DNA of 64,000 nucleotides from Bradyrhizobium diazoefficiens USDA 110 (GTDB lineage Bacteria > Pseudomonadota > Alphaproteobacteria > Rhizobiales > Xanthobacteraceae): contig NC_004463.1 of NCBI RefSeq assembly GCF_000011365.1, positions 6,248,001 through 6,312,000 on the forward strand, read 5' to 3'. Position 1 is the stretch's first letter; the number at the start of each line of letters is the position of its first letter. The notes beneath the pieces are model-generated. The model was not told the origin of the DNA, searched no databases, and saw nothing but the letters and a program-made list of their open reading frames with translations. Positions 8,868 to 17,890 of this stretch are shown here, in pieces. A program made the translations under genes and the position numbers.

Positions 8868-10193
8868 TCATCCCTGATATTGCAGCACGTGCATGCCGGC
8901 GTTCCAGTCGGAGACGAACATCAGCCCGTCGGGCCGGACATAGGCGTCGCAGGTCTTGGCTGCGAGCCCGATGTTCGGGCGCGGGTCGACAAGCTTCTTC
9001 GGCGTCGGCGGCACCCAGTACGCGATCTCCTTCGGCGCGAAGGCGTCCTTGACGTCGAACACCCTGACGCCGGCATTGTTGTAGGTCGCGAAAATCGTCT
9101 CCTCGCTCTGGAACGAGCCCGGACGGTTCTCGTGCAGATTATGCGGGCCGAAGGTGCCGTTCGTGCAGAAATCACGGTCGCGCGGGGTCGGCAGGGTTGC
9201 GATCGGCACCGGATTCTCCGGCGCGCGCACGTCGAGAACGAATGTGTGGAACAGGCCCTTGGCGCATTTCTCCGCATTGGCTTCGTCCGCGACGATCGCG
9301 AGCTGTCTCTTGGGCAGCGGCAGCGGCGTATGCGTGCCGCCGGCGAAGGGAGGCGACCAGTTGATGTGGGACAACAGCTTTGGATTTGCGGGATCGCTGA
9401 TGTCGTGGATGGTGAAGCCGCCATCGCGCCAGGCGGCGTAGCCGCGATCACCCGCCGTGATCATGTGATGCAGCGCGAAGCGCTTGCCCTTGGGCGTCGC
9501 CGGCTCGCCGGCCGCGCGGTTCATGCCCGGCAGCCACCATTTCGCGACGATCTCCGGCTTCGTGATGGTCTTGAGATCGACCACGCACAGGATGTGGTCG
9601 GTGAACCCGTCGAAATGCGCCGACACATAGGCATAGCGGCCACCCGGCCACCATAGCCGGTTGATGCCGAAGCCGGGCATTTCGAGGAACGCGATCTCGC
9701 GCATCTCGTTCGGCTTCGAGATGTCGTGGATCGAGAGGCCGCAGCGGAATTTCTTCGCCTTGGTGATGCTGTCGACCAGCGTGTTCTCGAAATAGCCGCG
9801 CATGTTGTCGTAGGACTGCATCGCGACGATGTTGGCGCCGTTCGCAACCAGCAGCAGGTCCTCTGCCGCCTGCAAATGATGGGTGCGGGTGTATTGCCCC
9901 GCGGTGAAGAAACTGACCGGCTTCAGCGCACGCGGATCCGTCGCATCCAGGATCGTCACGCCGTCGCTGAACATATGCCCGACATAGACGTGTTGCCGGT
10001 TGAACATCACCTGCACGCTGTCAGGCCGGCCGCCGATGTCGCTGTAGGAGATGTGCTGGATGCCTTTGCCGATACCTTCGAGCGGAATCTCCGCCTCTGA
10101 AGCCCATGCGGACCTCGACCACCCGGACAGCGCGGCAGATCCGAACACGCCCGACAATTGCTGAAGGTGACGGCGGCGAGAGAACTGGCGCAT
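8868..10193 (-). CDS. LVIVD-repeat exported protein
   Basis: 441 aa from the ATG at 10193. The N-terminus has a twin-arginine-like signal (FSRRRHLQQLSG, then a hydrophobic stretch ending SAWA). The body is made of beta-propeller-type repeats of the LVIVD family: VTILDATDPRALKPVSFF, LSIHDISKPNEMREI, FTIHDISDPANPKLLS, FVLDVRAPENPVPIATL and VRVFDVKDAFAPKEI. Family members are probably secreted or surface beta-propellers with no assigned reaction. The gene is convergent with the solute-binding protein gene, 5 bp apart. A G-rich hairpin lies just before the start codon. Confidence 0.75.
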   Translation of the reverse strand: MRQFSRRRHLQQLSGVFGSAALSGWSRSAWASEAEIPLEGIGKGIQHISYSDIGGRPDSVQVMFNRQHVYVGHMFSDGVTILDATDPRALKPVSFFTAGQYTRTHHLQAAEDLLLVANGANIVAMQSYDNMRGYFENTLVDSITKAKKFRCGLSIHDISKPNEMREIAFLEMPGFGINRLWWPGGRYAYVSAHFDGFTDHILCVVDLKTITKPEIVAKWWLPGMNRAAGEPATPKGKRFALHHMITAGDRGYAAWRDGGFTIHDISDPANPKLLSHINWSPPFAGGTHTPLPLPKRQLAIVADEANAEKCAKGLFHTFVLDVRAPENPVPIATLPTPRDRDFCTNGTFGPHNLHENRPGSFQSEETIFATYNNAGVRVFDVKDAFAPKEIAYWVPPTPKKLVDPRPNIGLAAKTCDAYVRPDGLMFVSDWNAGMHVLQYQG

Positions 10194-10199
10194 CGATTT

Positions 10200-10218
10200 C
10201 CCCCCAGTTTTTTGGGGG
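10200..10218 (-). promoter_or_regulatory. Hairpin overlapping the ribosome binding site
   Basis: CCCCCA and TGGGGG are inverted arms around a T-rich loop. On the mRNA (minus strand) the G-rich arm that could serve as the Shine-Dalgarno lies 7-12 nt before the ATG at 10193. The structure could hide the ribosome binding site. It could also be a chance pairing. Confidence 0.3.
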
Positions 10219-10300
10219 ATGATGCGCGCTTGCGGCGAGGCATGCAAGCCTCGCGGTCCGCCCTCACCTCAATCGCGGACTTCTCTGGTCCGGCCAGCCA

Positions 10301-10444
10301 TCACTGAGCTCGCATCAGCGGTGCCGGCGCGCTCTTATAGGCGGAATTGCCGATGACGAGCGCAACGCGCTTCTCGGCCTGCGCGGGCGCGCAGGCGAAG
10401 AAAGCTGCAAACATCAATGCACAAACAGATCGAATGCTATTCAC
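10301..10444 (-). pseudogene. Remnant of a third caspase-like gene
   Basis: 47 codons from a GTG at 10444 encode a signal peptide (VNSIRSVCALMFAAFFACAP) followed by AQAEKRVALVIGNSAYKSAP, then PLMRAQ and a stop. The part through YKSAP matches the N-terminus of the two full caspase genes immediately upstream on the same strand; everything after it is missing, including the catalytic His and Cys. It sits directly after the C-terminus of the second copy, as expected for the third unit of a tandem array truncated by deletion. Confidence 0.8.
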
Positions 10445-10534
10445 GCAATCACCCGCGGACCGTGATGCGCGGAATAGAACCAGTCAGACGCACAGAACGA
10501 AAAGAGTGTCGTTAGCCTCCCCTCCTGCTACCGT

Positions 10535-12388
10535 TCAATGGCACACCTCCACTTGTGACATGCCGGCGCTACCCGGCCTTGGATCTCGCTCAATGCGACA
10601 CCCCTTGGAAACCGGCCTGCATCCAGTAGAAGTGCAGATCATCTGTCCCGAGGCTTGCGACTTTGGGGCAGCAGATTCCGCTTCCTTCCGGCCTTGGTCG
10701 CGCTTCCTCGAATCCTCTCGCGTCGCGACCGGCTTCTTCTCCGGGATCTTCTCGCATTCGTTGTCGTCGCCGACGCGATAGCCGGCGCGGCAGGTGATCT
10801 TCACGCATTGATCGCCGTCGGCCTTGAAACCGAAATTGCACACCAGCGGACAAACTCGTCCCGGCTTCGCCTTGAGCGCATCGAGTGCGTCGACGCTCGC
10901 AAGTTTCGCGTCGAACTGGGTGCCGGCGTATTTGTTGAACAGTGCCAGCGAGCGCTGCGACGTGGCGCTCCAGTCGCCCTCCGCGGCGCCGGACAGGCAG
11001 CCGACGCGGCGCAATTCGCTTTGCACCGACTTCGTCAGATCGGCCGCCGACAATGTCGATGTCGGCGCGGGCGAAAGCGTCGCAAGTTTTTGCTCGGCCT
11101 CGGGCATCTGCCGATCGGCCGCCGGCCTTGCGGCCTGCTCCGCCTTCTCGGCGGCCTGCTTCGCGGCGAGCTCGGCCTTGACCTTCTCCGCGGCCTGCTT
11201 CTCGGCCAGCGCTTTCGCGGCCGCCGCCTCGGCCACCTTGCGCTCGCGTTCGGCCGCTTCAGCCCTCGCCTGCTCGATCTCCTTTTTCTTTTCCGCCGCG
11301 ATCCGCGCCTCTTCGGCGGCCTTGGCCGCCGCGGCCGCCTTCTCCTGCTCGGCCTTCTGGGCGCGCTCGGCAATCAGCCGCGCCTTTTCCTGCTCGGCCG
11401 TTCTGGCCTTTTGTTCAGCTGCCGCGCGCGTCTCTTCGGCGCCGATCTTGTTCAGCTGGCCCTTGGCCAGATTCGCGTAGAAGCCCTCCGGATATTGCGC
11501 CAGGAATGCTTCCCAGCCATCCCGCGTGCCGAGCTGAAGCGCGAGTTCATAGTCGCGCCTGAGCTCAGACTGCGGATTTGCCTGCGGACCGGTTGCGGCC
11601 GGCTTGGCAGGAACCAGCGGCACGTCATCGCCGCCCAGCGAGCCATACACGAAGGGTTCCTGCTTGTTCGCGGTGCTCCTCAGCACATCATCGCGCACGA
11701 AGCCGAACGCCTTGCGCAGGTCCAGGCCGGGCTTTGGAAGGTGGTCTGCAAGCGCCGTGGCGAACGGGCTGTTTCTGGAATCTCCGTCGGACGCCGTCGA
11801 TCCGGCCTTGGCCGCGAAGGCGATCATGGTGTTGGGGCTGGTCGGCTCGACCTTGGCGAGCCCGCGGCCAATCGCCCGAGAGGCGACCGTCCGCTTCATC
11901 GTCTTGGCGAAGGGGTTGTCGCGACACGCATCGAGGATGACGAGCCGAAGCTGTTTGGCAGGCTCGATGCTCACCAGCACGCGATCGATCGGCAACGCCT
12001 CGTCGTAGACGTCGGCGTCGGTCTCAAGAGCGGCATCGGTCGGGATCAGGTAGTTGGTGCCGTCGAGCTCGATGCCGTGGCCGGCGTAATAGATCACCGC
12101 CATGTCGGCGTCGCGGACCCTTCCGGCAAACTCACGGAGCGCCCGCCGCATCTCGGAAGCGTTCAGGTCTGTTTTGACGTCGACCGCATCGAAGCCGGCC
12201 TTCTTGAACATGTCGCCGATCAGGGCAGCATCGTTCACCGGATTGGTGAGCCGCAGCGTGTTCTTGTACGCGGAATTGCCCATCACGAGCGCGACGCGTT
12301 TCTCGGCCAGCGCCGGGCTGCAGCAGAAAGCAAAATAAGCAAGAGCTCCGAGCGCGAGGGAGCAGGCCCGAAGAGTATGCTTCATCAT
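10535..12388 (-). CDS. Secreted caspase-family (peptidase C14) protein, copy B
   Basis: 617 aa. Signal peptide ending SPALA, then a caspase fold (about residues 29-270) with catalytic His104 (YYAGHGIELDG) and Cys155 (LDACRDNPF). A linker of Ala/Glu/Lys/Arg repeats about 120 residues long, likely coiled coil, follows. The C-terminus holds a small helical domain (VQSELRRVGCLSG) and a Cys-rich module (VCPLVCNFGFKADGDQC). The start at 12388 overlaps the upstream stop as TGATG, implying translational coupling; a longer frame to 12478 lies inside the upstream gene. Such bacterial caspases cleave after basic residues; substrate and role here are unknown. Confidence 0.86.
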   Translation of the reverse strand: MMKHTLRACSLALGALAYFAFCCSPALAEKRVALVMGNSAYKNTLRLTNPVNDAALIGDMFKKAGFDAVDVKTDLNASEMRRALREFAGRVRDADMAVIYYAGHGIELDGTNYLIPTDAALETDADVYDEALPIDRVLVSIEPAKQLRLVILDACRDNPFAKTMKRTVASRAIGRGLAKVEPTSPNTMIAFAAKAGSTASDGDSRNSPFATALADHLPKPGLDLRKAFGFVRDDVLRSTANKQEPFVYGSLGGDDVPLVPAKPAATGPQANPQSELRRDYELALQLGTRDGWEAFLAQYPEGFYANLAKGQLNKIGAEETRAAAEQKARTAEQEKARLIAERAQKAEQEKAAAAAKAAEEARIAAEKKKEIEQARAEAAERERKVAEAAAAKALAEKQAAEKVKAELAAKQAAEKAEQAARPAADRQMPEAEQKLATLSPAPTSTLSAADLTKSVQSELRRVGCLSGAAEGDWSATSQRSLALFNKYAGTQFDAKLASVDALDALKAKPGRVCPLVCNFGFKADGDQCVKITCRAGYRVGDDNECEKIPEKKPVATREDSRKRDQGRKEAESAAPKSQASGQMICTSTGCRPVSKGCRIERDPRPGSAGMSQVEVCH

Positions 12389-14229
12389 CAGTTGCATATT
12401 TCGGCGGGTATCTTGATCGTAGGAGTGGCTGGATGATTGGTCGTTCCGAGCCGGCATCCCTTCGCAATCGGCCTGCATCCGGCGTTATTGCAGATCATCT
12501 GTCCTGAAGCCTGCGGCGCCGACGGGGCGGCCTCCGTTTGCTTTCGATCCGCGTCCCGCCTCCTCGAATCCTCCCGCGTCGCGACCGGCTTCTTCTCCGG
12601 GATCTTCTCGCATTCGTTGTCGTCACCGACGCGATAGCCGGCGCGGCAGGTGATCTTCACGCATTGATCGCCGTCGGCCTTGAAACCGAAATTGCACACC
12701 AGCGGACAAACTCGTCCTGGCTTCGCCTTGAGCGCATCGAGTGCGTCGACGCTCGCAAGTTTCGCGTCGAACTGGGTGCCGGCATATTTGTTGAACAGCG
12801 TCAGCGAGCGCTGCGAGGTGGCGGTCCAGTCGCCATCGGCAGCGGCGGACAGGCAGCCGACGCGGCGCAACTCGCTTTGCACGGATTTTGCCAGATCGGC
12901 CGCCGACAATGTGGATGCGGGCGCGGGCGAAAGGGCGGCAACTTTTTGCTCCGCCTCTGGTATCTGACGATCAGCCGTCGGCTTAGCGGGCTGCTCCGCC
13001 TTCTCGGCGGCCTGTTTGGCCGCGAGCTCGGCCTTCGCCTTTTCCGCGGCCTGCTTCTCGGCCAGTGCTTTCGCGGCTGCTGCCTCGGCGACCTTGCGCT
13101 GCTGCTCGGCGGCCTCGGCCCGCGCCTGCTCGATCTGCTTCTGCTTCTCTGCGGCAACCCGCGCCTCTTCGGCGGCCTTGGCCGCCGCGACCGCCTTCTC
13201 CTGCTCGGCCTTCTGGGCGCGCTCGGCAATGAGCCTTGTCTTCTCCTGCTCCGCCGCCTTGGCCTTTTGCTCGGCCGCCGCGCGCGTCTCTTCGGCGGCG
13301 ATCTTGTTCAACTGGCCCTTGGCAAGGTTGGAATAGAATCCGTCGGGATATTGCGCCAGAAACGCTTCCCAGCCATCACGCGTGGCGAGCTGGAGCGCGA
13401 GCTCGTAGTCCCGGCGCACGGCATCCTGCGGATTGGCCTGTGGACCGGTCGCAATCGGGCGCGTCGGGACCAGCGGCACGTCGTCGCCGCCGAGCGAGCC
13501 GTAGACATAAGGCTCCTGCTTGTAGCTGGTAGCCTTGAGCACGTCATCGCGCACGAAGCCGAAGGCCTTGCGCAGATCAAGGCCCGGCTTCGGCAGGTGC
13601 TCGACCAACGCGGTGGCGAACGGGCTGTTTCGGGAGTCGCCGTCGGACGCGGTCGAGCCGGCCTTGGCCGCGAAGGCAATCATGGTGTTGGGACTGGTCG
13701 GCTCGACCTTGGCCAGGCCGCGTCCGATCGCGCGCGAGGCCAGCGTGCGCTTCATGGTCTTTGAGAAGGGGTTGTCGCGGCAGGCGTCGAGGATGATGAG
13801 ACGGAGCTGCTTGGCCGGCTCGACCGCGAACAGCGCACGCTCGACCGGGATAGTCTCGTCGAGAACGTCGCCATCGGTCTCCAGTGTCGCATCCGTCGGA
13901 ATGAGATAGTTGTTGCCGTCGAGCTCGATGCCGTGGCCGGCATAGTAGATCACCGCCATGTCCGCGTCGCGCGCCCTGCCGGCGAACTCTCGCAGCATGC
14001 GCCGCATCTCGCTGGCGCTGAGATCAAGCCTGACGTCCACGGAATCGAAGCCGGCTTTCTTGAACATGCCGCCAACCAAGGTGGCATCGTTCACGGGATT
14101 GCCGAGCTTCGGCGCGCTCTTGTAGGCGGAATTACCAATGATCAGCGCGACCCGCCGGTCGGCATGCGCCGGTCCGCAGGCTAGGCCCATCGCAAATATC
14201 AACAAAGCAAATAGCCGAAGCGGAATCAC
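12388..14229 (-). CDS. Secreted caspase-family (peptidase C14) protein, copy A
   Basis: 613 aa from a GTG at 14229, chosen because GGGGGGA lies about 8 nt upstream and the signal peptide (IPLRLFALLIFAMGLACGP) starts right there; longer ATG starts at 14256 and 14304 are possible. The caspase domain has His99 (YYAGHGIELDG) and Cys150 (LDACRDNPFSK). The architecture matches copy B: caspase fold, Ala-rich coiled coil, small helical domain and Cys-rich C-terminus. The C-terminal DNA is almost identical to copy B while the catalytic part is clearly diverged. It is the first gene of the array. Confidence 0.86.
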   Translation of the reverse strand: MIPLRLFALLIFAMGLACGPAHADRRVALIIGNSAYKSAPKLGNPVNDATLVGGMFKKAGFDSVDVRLDLSASEMRRMLREFAGRARDADMAVIYYAGHGIELDGNNYLIPTDATLETDGDVLDETIPVERALFAVEPAKQLRLIILDACRDNPFSKTMKRTLASRAIGRGLAKVEPTSPNTMIAFAAKAGSTASDGDSRNSPFATALVEHLPKPGLDLRKAFGFVRDDVLKATSYKQEPYVYGSLGGDDVPLVPTRPIATGPQANPQDAVRRDYELALQLATRDGWEAFLAQYPDGFYSNLAKGQLNKIAAEETRAAAEQKAKAAEQEKTRLIAERAQKAEQEKAVAAAKAAEEARVAAEKQKQIEQARAEAAEQQRKVAEAAAAKALAEKQAAEKAKAELAAKQAAEKAEQPAKPTADRQIPEAEQKVAALSPAPASTLSAADLAKSVQSELRRVGCLSAAADGDWTATSQRSLTLFNKYAGTQFDAKLASVDALDALKAKPGRVCPLVCNFGFKADGDQCVKITCRAGYRVGDDNECEKIPEKKPVATREDSRRRDADRKQTEAAPSAPQASGQMICNNAGCRPIAKGCRLGTTNHPATPTIKIPAEICN

Positions 14230-14399
14230 TTTGCGTCCCCCCGGATGCAATTCCATGAGACTATTCGGAGTATGGCCGAATGCCAATTCTTCCATATGTG
14301 ACATTAGTCACACAGGGGCTCGAACGACCTTCATGATCGAGCGGGGGAGCGTCGCCCTTCCGGCGCGGTCAGACCGACGCCGGACTGCGTTTGGGCCTG

Positions 14400-16307
14400 C
14401 TACACCTGCACCACCTCGTGCCGCATCACGAACGGCGCGAGCAGGGTGCGCACCTCGCCCGCGACCGCCTCGCGCTGGTCGGCCGGCAGGCCCGCCAGCG
14501 TCACGGTGGCGATCGAGCCGTGGCTGCCATGAGCGCCGACCCTGACCTTGCAGTCGATGCCGCGCGCAGCGAGCGGCGCCAGCACCTTCGTGAACACGCG
14601 CTCGGCCGCGTCCCAGCGCAGCTGCGGCTTGAACACCTTGCCGACCCCCGTGACCGGCATCGGATCGATCGGGATGACCTGCACCGGCACGGCGGCGCGC
14701 TCCGGCGTGCGCTCGCGCACCCACGCCTCAAGCTCGCCCGGCTCGACCTTGGCACCCGGTTTCAACTGCACGTAACCGACCGGCAGTTCGCCGGCATAGG
14801 CGTCGGGCTGGCCGACCACCGCGGCGAAGCCAACGGCGGGATGGCGGAACATGATCTCCTCGATCGGCGCCGGATCGATGTTGTGGCCGCCGCGGATGAC
14901 GAGATCCTTGGCGCGACCGGTGATCCAGAGATAGCCGTCGGCGTCCAGCCGGCCGAGATCGCCGGAATTGACCCAGACCTCGTCGACGAAGGCGCCCTTG
15001 TTGTGCTCGTCGTTGAGATAGCCGCCGAACACGCCGGGCCCCGCCATGATCACGACACCGATCTCGTCCGGCGCGCAGTCGCGGATCAGGCGGCCGTCGG
15101 CATCGAGCTGCACGATGCGCACGCGCGCATAGGGCATGGGCAGGCCGACCGAACCGAGCCGGATCGGCCGTGACGGATAAGCGAGCGTGTGCACGCTCGA
15201 GGTCTCGGTCATGCCGTAGACTTCGACCACCGGCAGCTTCAGTTTGTCCTGAATCGCCGAGCCGACGGCGACGGGGATCGCCGAGCCGCCGCCGGCAGCA
15301 TATTTCAGGCTGGAGATGTCGGCATTGCCCGGCGGCACCGCCAGCGTCGCGGCGAGCACCGTCGGCACGCTCGACAGCGCCTCGGGCTTGAAGCGCTCGA
15401 CCAGCCCCCAAATGTTCTTCACCGCATTCGGATTGCGCCAGCCGCTCGGCGACAGCACGACCAGCGAGCCGCCGCTCGACAGCATCAGAAGCACCTGCGT
15501 CAGCGATCCGCCGACGTGAAACAACGGCATGCCGAACAACAGGTTGGCACCGGGCTTCGACTTCAGCAGCAGGTTGAGCGCCCACGCCTGGTAGACTTGG
15601 TTGGCGTGGGTGTGCCGCACCAGCTTCGGCGTACCGGTGGTGCCGCCGGTATGGAAATAAGCGGCGATATCGCTGCCGAGAATCTTGCGTCCGCTGATCA
15701 GCCGGTCGGACGGCTGCTGCTTGATCAAATCGTTGAAAGCAAACACACCGTTCGCCGGGTCGCCGCCACCGAACACCTGCACGATCGCCTTGAGATGCTT
15801 GAGCTGCGGGCGGATCTGCTCGACCTTCTGCCAGATGTCGGTGCCGGGCATCGGCCCGAGCGCCACCAGGATCTTCGTGTTCGCGGCCTCCAGGATTTCC
15901 GCGATCTGGTGCGGCTCGAGCAGCGGATTGACGGGATTGGCGATGCCGGCAGCTTCCGCGCCGAACAGCGTCACGAAGGCGTCGGGCACCAGCGGCAGCA
16001 TGAAGCTGATGACGTCGCCCTTCTCCGCGCCGAGCGCGTGAAACACGTTGGCGGCCTGCGTGACGCGCGCCACGAAGTCGCGGTACGTGACCACAACCGG
16101 CGTATCGGCCGGATCGGCGTTTTGCAGGAACTGGATCGCTGCGCCGTCGGGATTGCGCGCAGCACCTAACCTGATCGCGTCATAGGTGCTCTCGGCCGCG
16201 ACGCGATCCGCGTAGGGGACCTGCTCGAAGGCCCGGACCTCTTCGTCAGTCGCCAGGTCCGGATAGTCGTTGCCAATCAGCCGATCGAGCGCGTGGATGC
16301 CCGCCAT
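14400..16307 (-). CDS. Acyl-CoA synthetase (AMP-forming)
   Basis: 635 aa. It activates a carboxylic acid to acyl-AMP and then acyl-CoA. Adenylate-forming motifs are intact: P-loop HTGGTTGTPKLVRHTHA (about 219-235), YGMTETSS, the hinge motif SGDLGRLDADGYLWITGRAK, and the late Lys in PVTGVGKVFKP. There is no signal or membrane segment. The ATG at 16307, with AGGACGG upstream, is chosen; the frame remains open to 16730 but that part is not family-like. The gene stands alone. Substrate is probably a fatty or aromatic acid; the sequence does not say which. Confidence 0.88.
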   Translation of the reverse strand: MAGIHALDRLIGNDYPDLATDEEVRAFEQVPYADRVAAESTYDAIRLGAARNPDGAAIQFLQNADPADTPVVVTYRDFVARVTQAANVFHALGAEKGDVISFMLPLVPDAFVTLFGAEAAGIANPVNPLLEPHQIAEILEAANTKILVALGPMPGTDIWQKVEQIRPQLKHLKAIVQVFGGGDPANGVFAFNDLIKQQPSDRLISGRKILGSDIAAYFHTGGTTGTPKLVRHTHANQVYQAWALNLLLKSKPGANLLFGMPLFHVGGSLTQVLLMLSSGGSLVVLSPSGWRNPNAVKNIWGLVERFKPEALSSVPTVLAATLAVPPGNADISSLKYAAGGGSAIPVAVGSAIQDKLKLPVVEVYGMTETSSVHTLAYPSRPIRLGSVGLPMPYARVRIVQLDADGRLIRDCAPDEIGVVIMAGPGVFGGYLNDEHNKGAFVDEVWVNSGDLGRLDADGYLWITGRAKDLVIRGGHNIDPAPIEEIMFRHPAVGFAAVVGQPDAYAGELPVGYVQLKPGAKVEPGELEAWVRERTPERAAVPVQVIPIDPMPVTGVGKVFKPQLRWDAAERVFTKVLAPLAARGIDCKVRVGAHGSHGSIATVTLAGLPADQREAVAGEVRTLLAPFVMRHEVVQV

Positions 16308-16554
16308 GGAATTCCGTCCTCCCTCAGGTGCATTTCCCCGCCTCCTGTCTTTTGACATTTTTGTCGGCGAGGCCTCGACCGATGGCCGGTCGAGCGCCAA
16401 CACAATGAGGGATGATTTGCCGTTCGTCCATTGCCTAACGGCTGCAGCGACAGGGCTCATCCAGACGGAATTTGAACCTCCGCGCCCGATCCGGGGACCA
16501 AGAACATGCACAGGATTCGCCTGCCAGCGTCCTGCCGCAAGACTTGAGGTCATC

Positions 16555-17637
16555 ATGACTATGCCCCTGCGGGATCGCATCGGACGGCTTATTATTGCGC
16601 TCGCCATCGCAGCGGCGATCGCGCTGCCCCGCGCGGGGCTCGCCGAGGACAGCCAGCTCGACAAGATGCGCGCCAAGATCACGGCCTTCATCGCGGACAA
16701 GATGGAGAAGCTGGGCGGCTCGCGCATCATCTACAAGGTGGACACCGACGGCTTGCGCGAGAGCGTCGTCACGGATTTGCGCGACGACGTCTACAAGACG
16801 TTGCGCGAGGGCAAGATCGCCTTCTCCGGTCTTGCGATCCGCGACGGCGGCGTCGAATTGAAGATCGCCGACGCCAAGGGCCGCGAAGAGCTGAAGCGCA
16901 AGCTCGCCTCAGCCGCGGAGGGATTGCCATCGCATGCGCTCGCCATGACCGACGGCGGCGACGGACTGGTCCGGCTCGCGCCCACCGATGCAGCATCCGC
17001 CGCGCGGCTGCGCGATCTCGTCGAAGACGCCATCGCCATGATCGAGCAGCGCCTCAAGGATGCCGGCATCAGGCTCGCCAGCGTCCAGCCTGACGGCACG
17101 GACCGCATCCGCATCTTCCTGCCCGGCATGATGGAGCCCGAACAGGTGACCAGGATCTTCGCCACCAAGGTCAAGGTCAGCCTCCGCCTGGTCGACCTCT
17201 CGATGCCGGCGGAGCAGGCCCAATCCGGTGCGCCGCCCGCGGGCACGGAAGTCCTGCTCGGTTTCAAGGACAAGCAGCCCTATCTGGTTGCCAAGGAGAG
17301 CGCGCTCGACGGCGACGACATCAGCTATGCCGGTCCCGGCTTTGCGAGCGGCACGAAGGACCCGATCGCCTCGTTCCGCTTCAACGGCCGCGGCACGCGG
17401 CGCTTCGCCCACATCACCGCAGAGAACGTCGGAAGACCCTTCGCTATCGTGCTCGACGACAGGGTGATCTCCGCTCCCGTGATCCGCGAGCCCATCACCG
17501 GCGGCTCGGGCCAGATCTCCGGCAATTTCACCCTGGAGGAAGCAAGCAGCGTCGCCATGATGCTGCGCGCCGGCTCGCTGCCGGGGCACCTCGGCCTGGT
17601 CGAGCAGCAGGTGATCCAGCCCGCCAGCAAGCCATAG
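16555..17637 (+). CDS. SecD-like protein reduced to the periplasmic domain
   Basis: 360 aa. The ATG at 16555 follows GAGGT. One N-terminal hydrophobic segment (about 10-30) acts as signal or anchor. The rest resembles the first periplasmic domain of SecD, ending with the conserved stretch TAENVGRPFAIVLDD, then ISAPVIREPITGG and MMLRAGSLP. In true SecD (about 530-615 aa) this is followed by five membrane helices; here the protein ends 18 residues later. It therefore cannot act as a complete SecDF motor subunit. Role unknown. Confidence 0.75.
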   Translation: MTMPLRDRIGRLIIALAIAAAIALPRAGLAEDSQLDKMRAKITAFIADKMEKLGGSRIIYKVDTDGLRESVVTDLRDDVYKTLREGKIAFSGLAIRDGGVELKIADAKGREELKRKLASAAEGLPSHALAMTDGGDGLVRLAPTDAASAARLRDLVEDAIAMIEQRLKDAGIRLASVQPDGTDRIRIFLPGMMEPEQVTRIFATKVKVSLRLVDLSMPAEQAQSGAPPAGTEVLLGFKDKQPYLVAKESALDGDDISYAGPGFASGTKDPIASFRFNGRGTRRFAHITAENVGRPFAIVLDDRVISAPVIREPITGGSGQISGNFTLEEASSVAMMLRAGSLPGHLGLVEQQVIQPASKP

Positions 17638-17654
17638 GGCGAAGATCGCCTCAC

Positions 17655-17671
17655 GCCCCCTCGTCGGGGGC
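17655..17671. terminator. Possible weak terminator hairpin
   Basis: GCCCCC TCGTC GGGGGC forms a 6-bp GC stem with a 5-nt loop, 18 bp after the SecD-like gene. There is no T-run, so factor-independent termination is doubtful. Confidence 0.3.
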
Positions 17672-17890
17672 CTCAGGTCGGTCAACGGCGCCGAAGTCCG
17701 CGCCCCGGGGCCGAATCACAGGTCCGCCACGGCGATACGCGCAACCAACGGGCAATTGCCGAAACGCACGATCAGGCTAAAATTTGCCTCTTGCGGCATG
17801 ACGGCCGAAGGCTCCATTCAAGCGGTCGTCATTCGATTTCGGCTATACGAATACCGACCAGGACTGAAGGCCTTACGCGGGGTTAGTACC

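Noticed and set aside
10655..12436. 593-codon rightward open frame across caspase copy B
   Set aside because: Leu/Arg-rich low-complexity shadow of the Ala/Glu/Lys coiled-coil region; no ribosome binding site or family.
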